The notes below the pieces were generated by a model, which had not been told where the DNA came from, did no database searches, and saw nothing but the letters and a program-made list of their open reading frames with translations. DNA of 64,000 nt from Micrococcales bacterium. Its GTDB lineage: Bacteria > Actinomycetota > Actinomycetes > S36-B12 > UBA10799. Position numbers and translations under genes: made by a program. Below are positions 62,685-64,000 of this stretch, one piece after another; position 1 is the first letter of the stretch, and every line of letters begins with the position of its first letter. Where the stretch lies: positions 1-64,000 of the forward strand of contig JADKAV010000021.1 of assembly GCA_016719135.1 (NCBI GenBank), written 5' to 3'.

Positions 62685-64000
62685 ATGGCTGCGCCCTCCA
62701 CACCGTCCCCCCGCATCGGCGTTATCGGAGGGGGTGCAGCAGGCATCACCGCGGTGAAGGAACTCATCGAGCGCGGTGTGGATGTCGTCGGTTTCGAGAA
62801 GGGTGACGGCATCGGTGGCCTCTGGGTCTACGAGAACACCAGCGGTCTTTCCCCGGCCTACGAGTCGTTGCACTTGAACACGTCCAAGGGCCGCACCGAG
62901 TTCGCCGACTACCCGATGCCCGCGCAGTGGGAGGACTACCCCGCGGCGGAGAAGGTCGCCGGCTACCTGCAGGACTACGCCGACCACTTCGGTGTCACCG
63001 AGAAGTACCTCTTCAACACCACCGTCACGGCCGTCGAGCGCGACGAGGATGGCTGGACCATCACCACCGATGACGGCGAGATCTTCGAACTCGACGGGGT
63101 CGTCGTGGCCAACGGCCACAACTGGGACCCGCGCTGGCCGAACCCGCAGTACCCGGGTCGGTTCAACGGTGAGCAGATGCACGCCCACGACTACCGCAAG
63201 GCCGAGACGTTCCGCGACAAGCGCGTCCTGGTCGTGGGAATGGGCAACTCCGCCATGGACATCGCAGTCGACGCTTCTTACGTCGCCGACGACGTGATGC
63301 TCAGCGCCCGGCACGGCTCCTACATCGTGCCCAAGTACCTCTTCGGCCGGCCCGCCGACGCCACCAACGGTGCGCTTGCGGTGCTGCCGTGGAAGGTACG
63401 CCAGGTCATCGCGCAGACGATGCTCGGTTTCGCGGTGGGCAAACCGCAGGACTACGGCTTGCTCAAGCCGTCGTTCGGGCTGTTCCAGAACCACCCGACC
63501 ATCTCCGACACGATCCTGCACCGCATCACCCACGGCGAGGTCCGGCCGGTGCGCGGCATCGAACGCTTCGACGGCGACAGCGTGGTGTTCACCGACGGTT
63601 CGGTCGAGCAGGTCGACATCATCGTGTGGGCCACCGGCTACCGCGTCACCATTCCGTTCCTGAGCCAGGACTGGCTCGGTAACGACGCCGAGGCCATGCC
63701 GCTGTACAAGCGCGTGTTCCACACCGCCGACCCGACGCTGACGTTCGTCGGACTCATGCAGTCCACCGGCGCGGCCCTGCCGGTCGTGGAGGCGCAGTCC
63801 AAGCTGGCCGCCGCCTACTTCGCAGGGGACTACGCGCTGCCGCGGGAGTCCGATGTGGACAAGGCCATCGCCAAGGCGCACAGTGACGCGGTCGACCGCT
63901 GGGGTCAGAAGCGTCCGATGATGCGCATCGACTTCGACCACTTCATCGGTGACGCTGCCAAGGAATTGCGCAACGGTGCCTCCAGGGTGCGACGGGGTAT
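62685..64000 (+). CDS. Flavin-containing monooxygenase (FMO), 3' end outside window
   Basis: FAD/NADPH monooxygenase of the FMO/Baeyer-Villiger class, at least 438 residues. ATG 62685 has a good ribosome site (GAAAGGA, 7-base spacing). FAD site GVIGGGAAGITAVKEL, then GLWVYENTSG, the FMO fingerprint FNGEQMHAHDYR (FxGxxxH), NADPH site VVGMGNSAMDIA and IVWATGYRVTIPFL. The reading frame is open to the window edge. Likely substrates are soft nucleophiles (N or S) or ketones. Confidence 0.92.
   Translation, partial: MAAPSTPSPRIGVIGGGAAGITAVKELIERGVDVVGFEKGDGIGGLWVYENTSGLSPAYESLHLNTSKGRTEFADYPMPAQWEDYPAAEKVAGYLQDYADHFGVTEKYLFNTTVTAVERDEDGWTITTDDGEIFELDGVVVANGHNWDPRWPNPQYPGRFNGEQMHAHDYRKAETFRDKRVLVVGMGNSAMDIAVDASYVADDVMLSARHGSYIVPKYLFGRPADATNGALAVLPWKVRQVIAQTMLGFAVGKPQDYGLLKPSFGLFQNHPTISDTILHRITHGEVRPVRGIERFDGDSVVFTDGSVEQVDIIVWATGYRVTIPFLSQDWLGNDAEAMPLYKRVFHTADPTLTFVGLMQSTGAALPVVEAQSKLAAAYFAGDYALPRESDVDKAIAKAHSDAVDRWGQKRPMMRIDFDHFIGDAAKELRNGASRVRRG

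Overview
This is a high-GC window (I estimate mid-to-high 60s % GC by eye) from an actinobacterium. The evidence is GTG/ATG starts with ATGA and TGATG stop/start overlaps throughout, a DtxR/IdeR-type iron box, a clpB promoter that looks leaderless, and actinobacterial families (an SCO7613-like membrane protein, DUF6421, a DrrA-type exporter). No rRNA, tRNA, transposase, integrase or CRISPR array was seen. The assembly carries very many single-base indels. Nearly half of the genes, including essential ones such as purA, clpB and fba, must be read across two or three frames. I annotate these as one gene each and treat the shifts as sequencing errors unless stated.

Layout. 1-4571 (minus): a peptide/nickel-type ABC importer, dppA-B-C-D, divergent from an oligopeptidase B-like S9 peptidase (4613-6703). 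6725-6971: three tandem hairpin repeats. 6986-9774 (minus): an SDR protein overlapping a DUF6421 protein. 9843-9893: a 51-bp interrupted dyad. 9966-14913 (plus): a tightly overlapping operon of enoyl-CoA hydratase, acyl-CoA synthetase, hotdog thioesterase, amidohydrolase and GNAT. 14925-17092: a histone-deacetylase-like hydrolase divergent from an S58/DmpA peptidase. 17224-17373: another tandem dyad repeat. 17530-20063: clpB.

20195-36272 is the most unusual part: seven contiguous, co-directional, mostly overlapping genes. They encode a JAB/JAMM peptidase, an unknown 370-residue protein, a large protein with a pre-toxin-like hydrophobic segment, a DUF6603-like beta-rich protein, and three large proteins of families that I recognise only as uncharacterised. 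Gene order and overlaps suggest one multi-subunit system of unknown function. I judge this the best candidate for an undescribed biological system.

36395-49950: a secreted endonuclease/exonuclease/phosphatase-fold protein, an SCO7613-like membrane protein, an Ada-AlkA plus Ogt DNA alkylation-repair pair, an NTF2-like protein, an iron-regulated EfeU plus cupredoxin-only EfeO-like lipoprotein, an ABC-2 exporter, an aminotransferase, an SDR, an epimerase and a hypothetical protein. 50004-64000: pyrE, DedA, a TrmH-type methyltransferase, fba, a PPOX-like protein, then purA-purD-purB, a PAP2 phosphatase, purC-galE-DUF2252-purS and a flavin-containing monooxygenase that runs off the end.

A second striking signal is a family of ~117-bp long-palindrome elements built from stepped CGTTGGA/TCCAACG pairs. 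Four full copies (42992, 43132, 50620 inverted, 58529) and one remnant (58679) lie only in the gaps between divergently transcribed genes.
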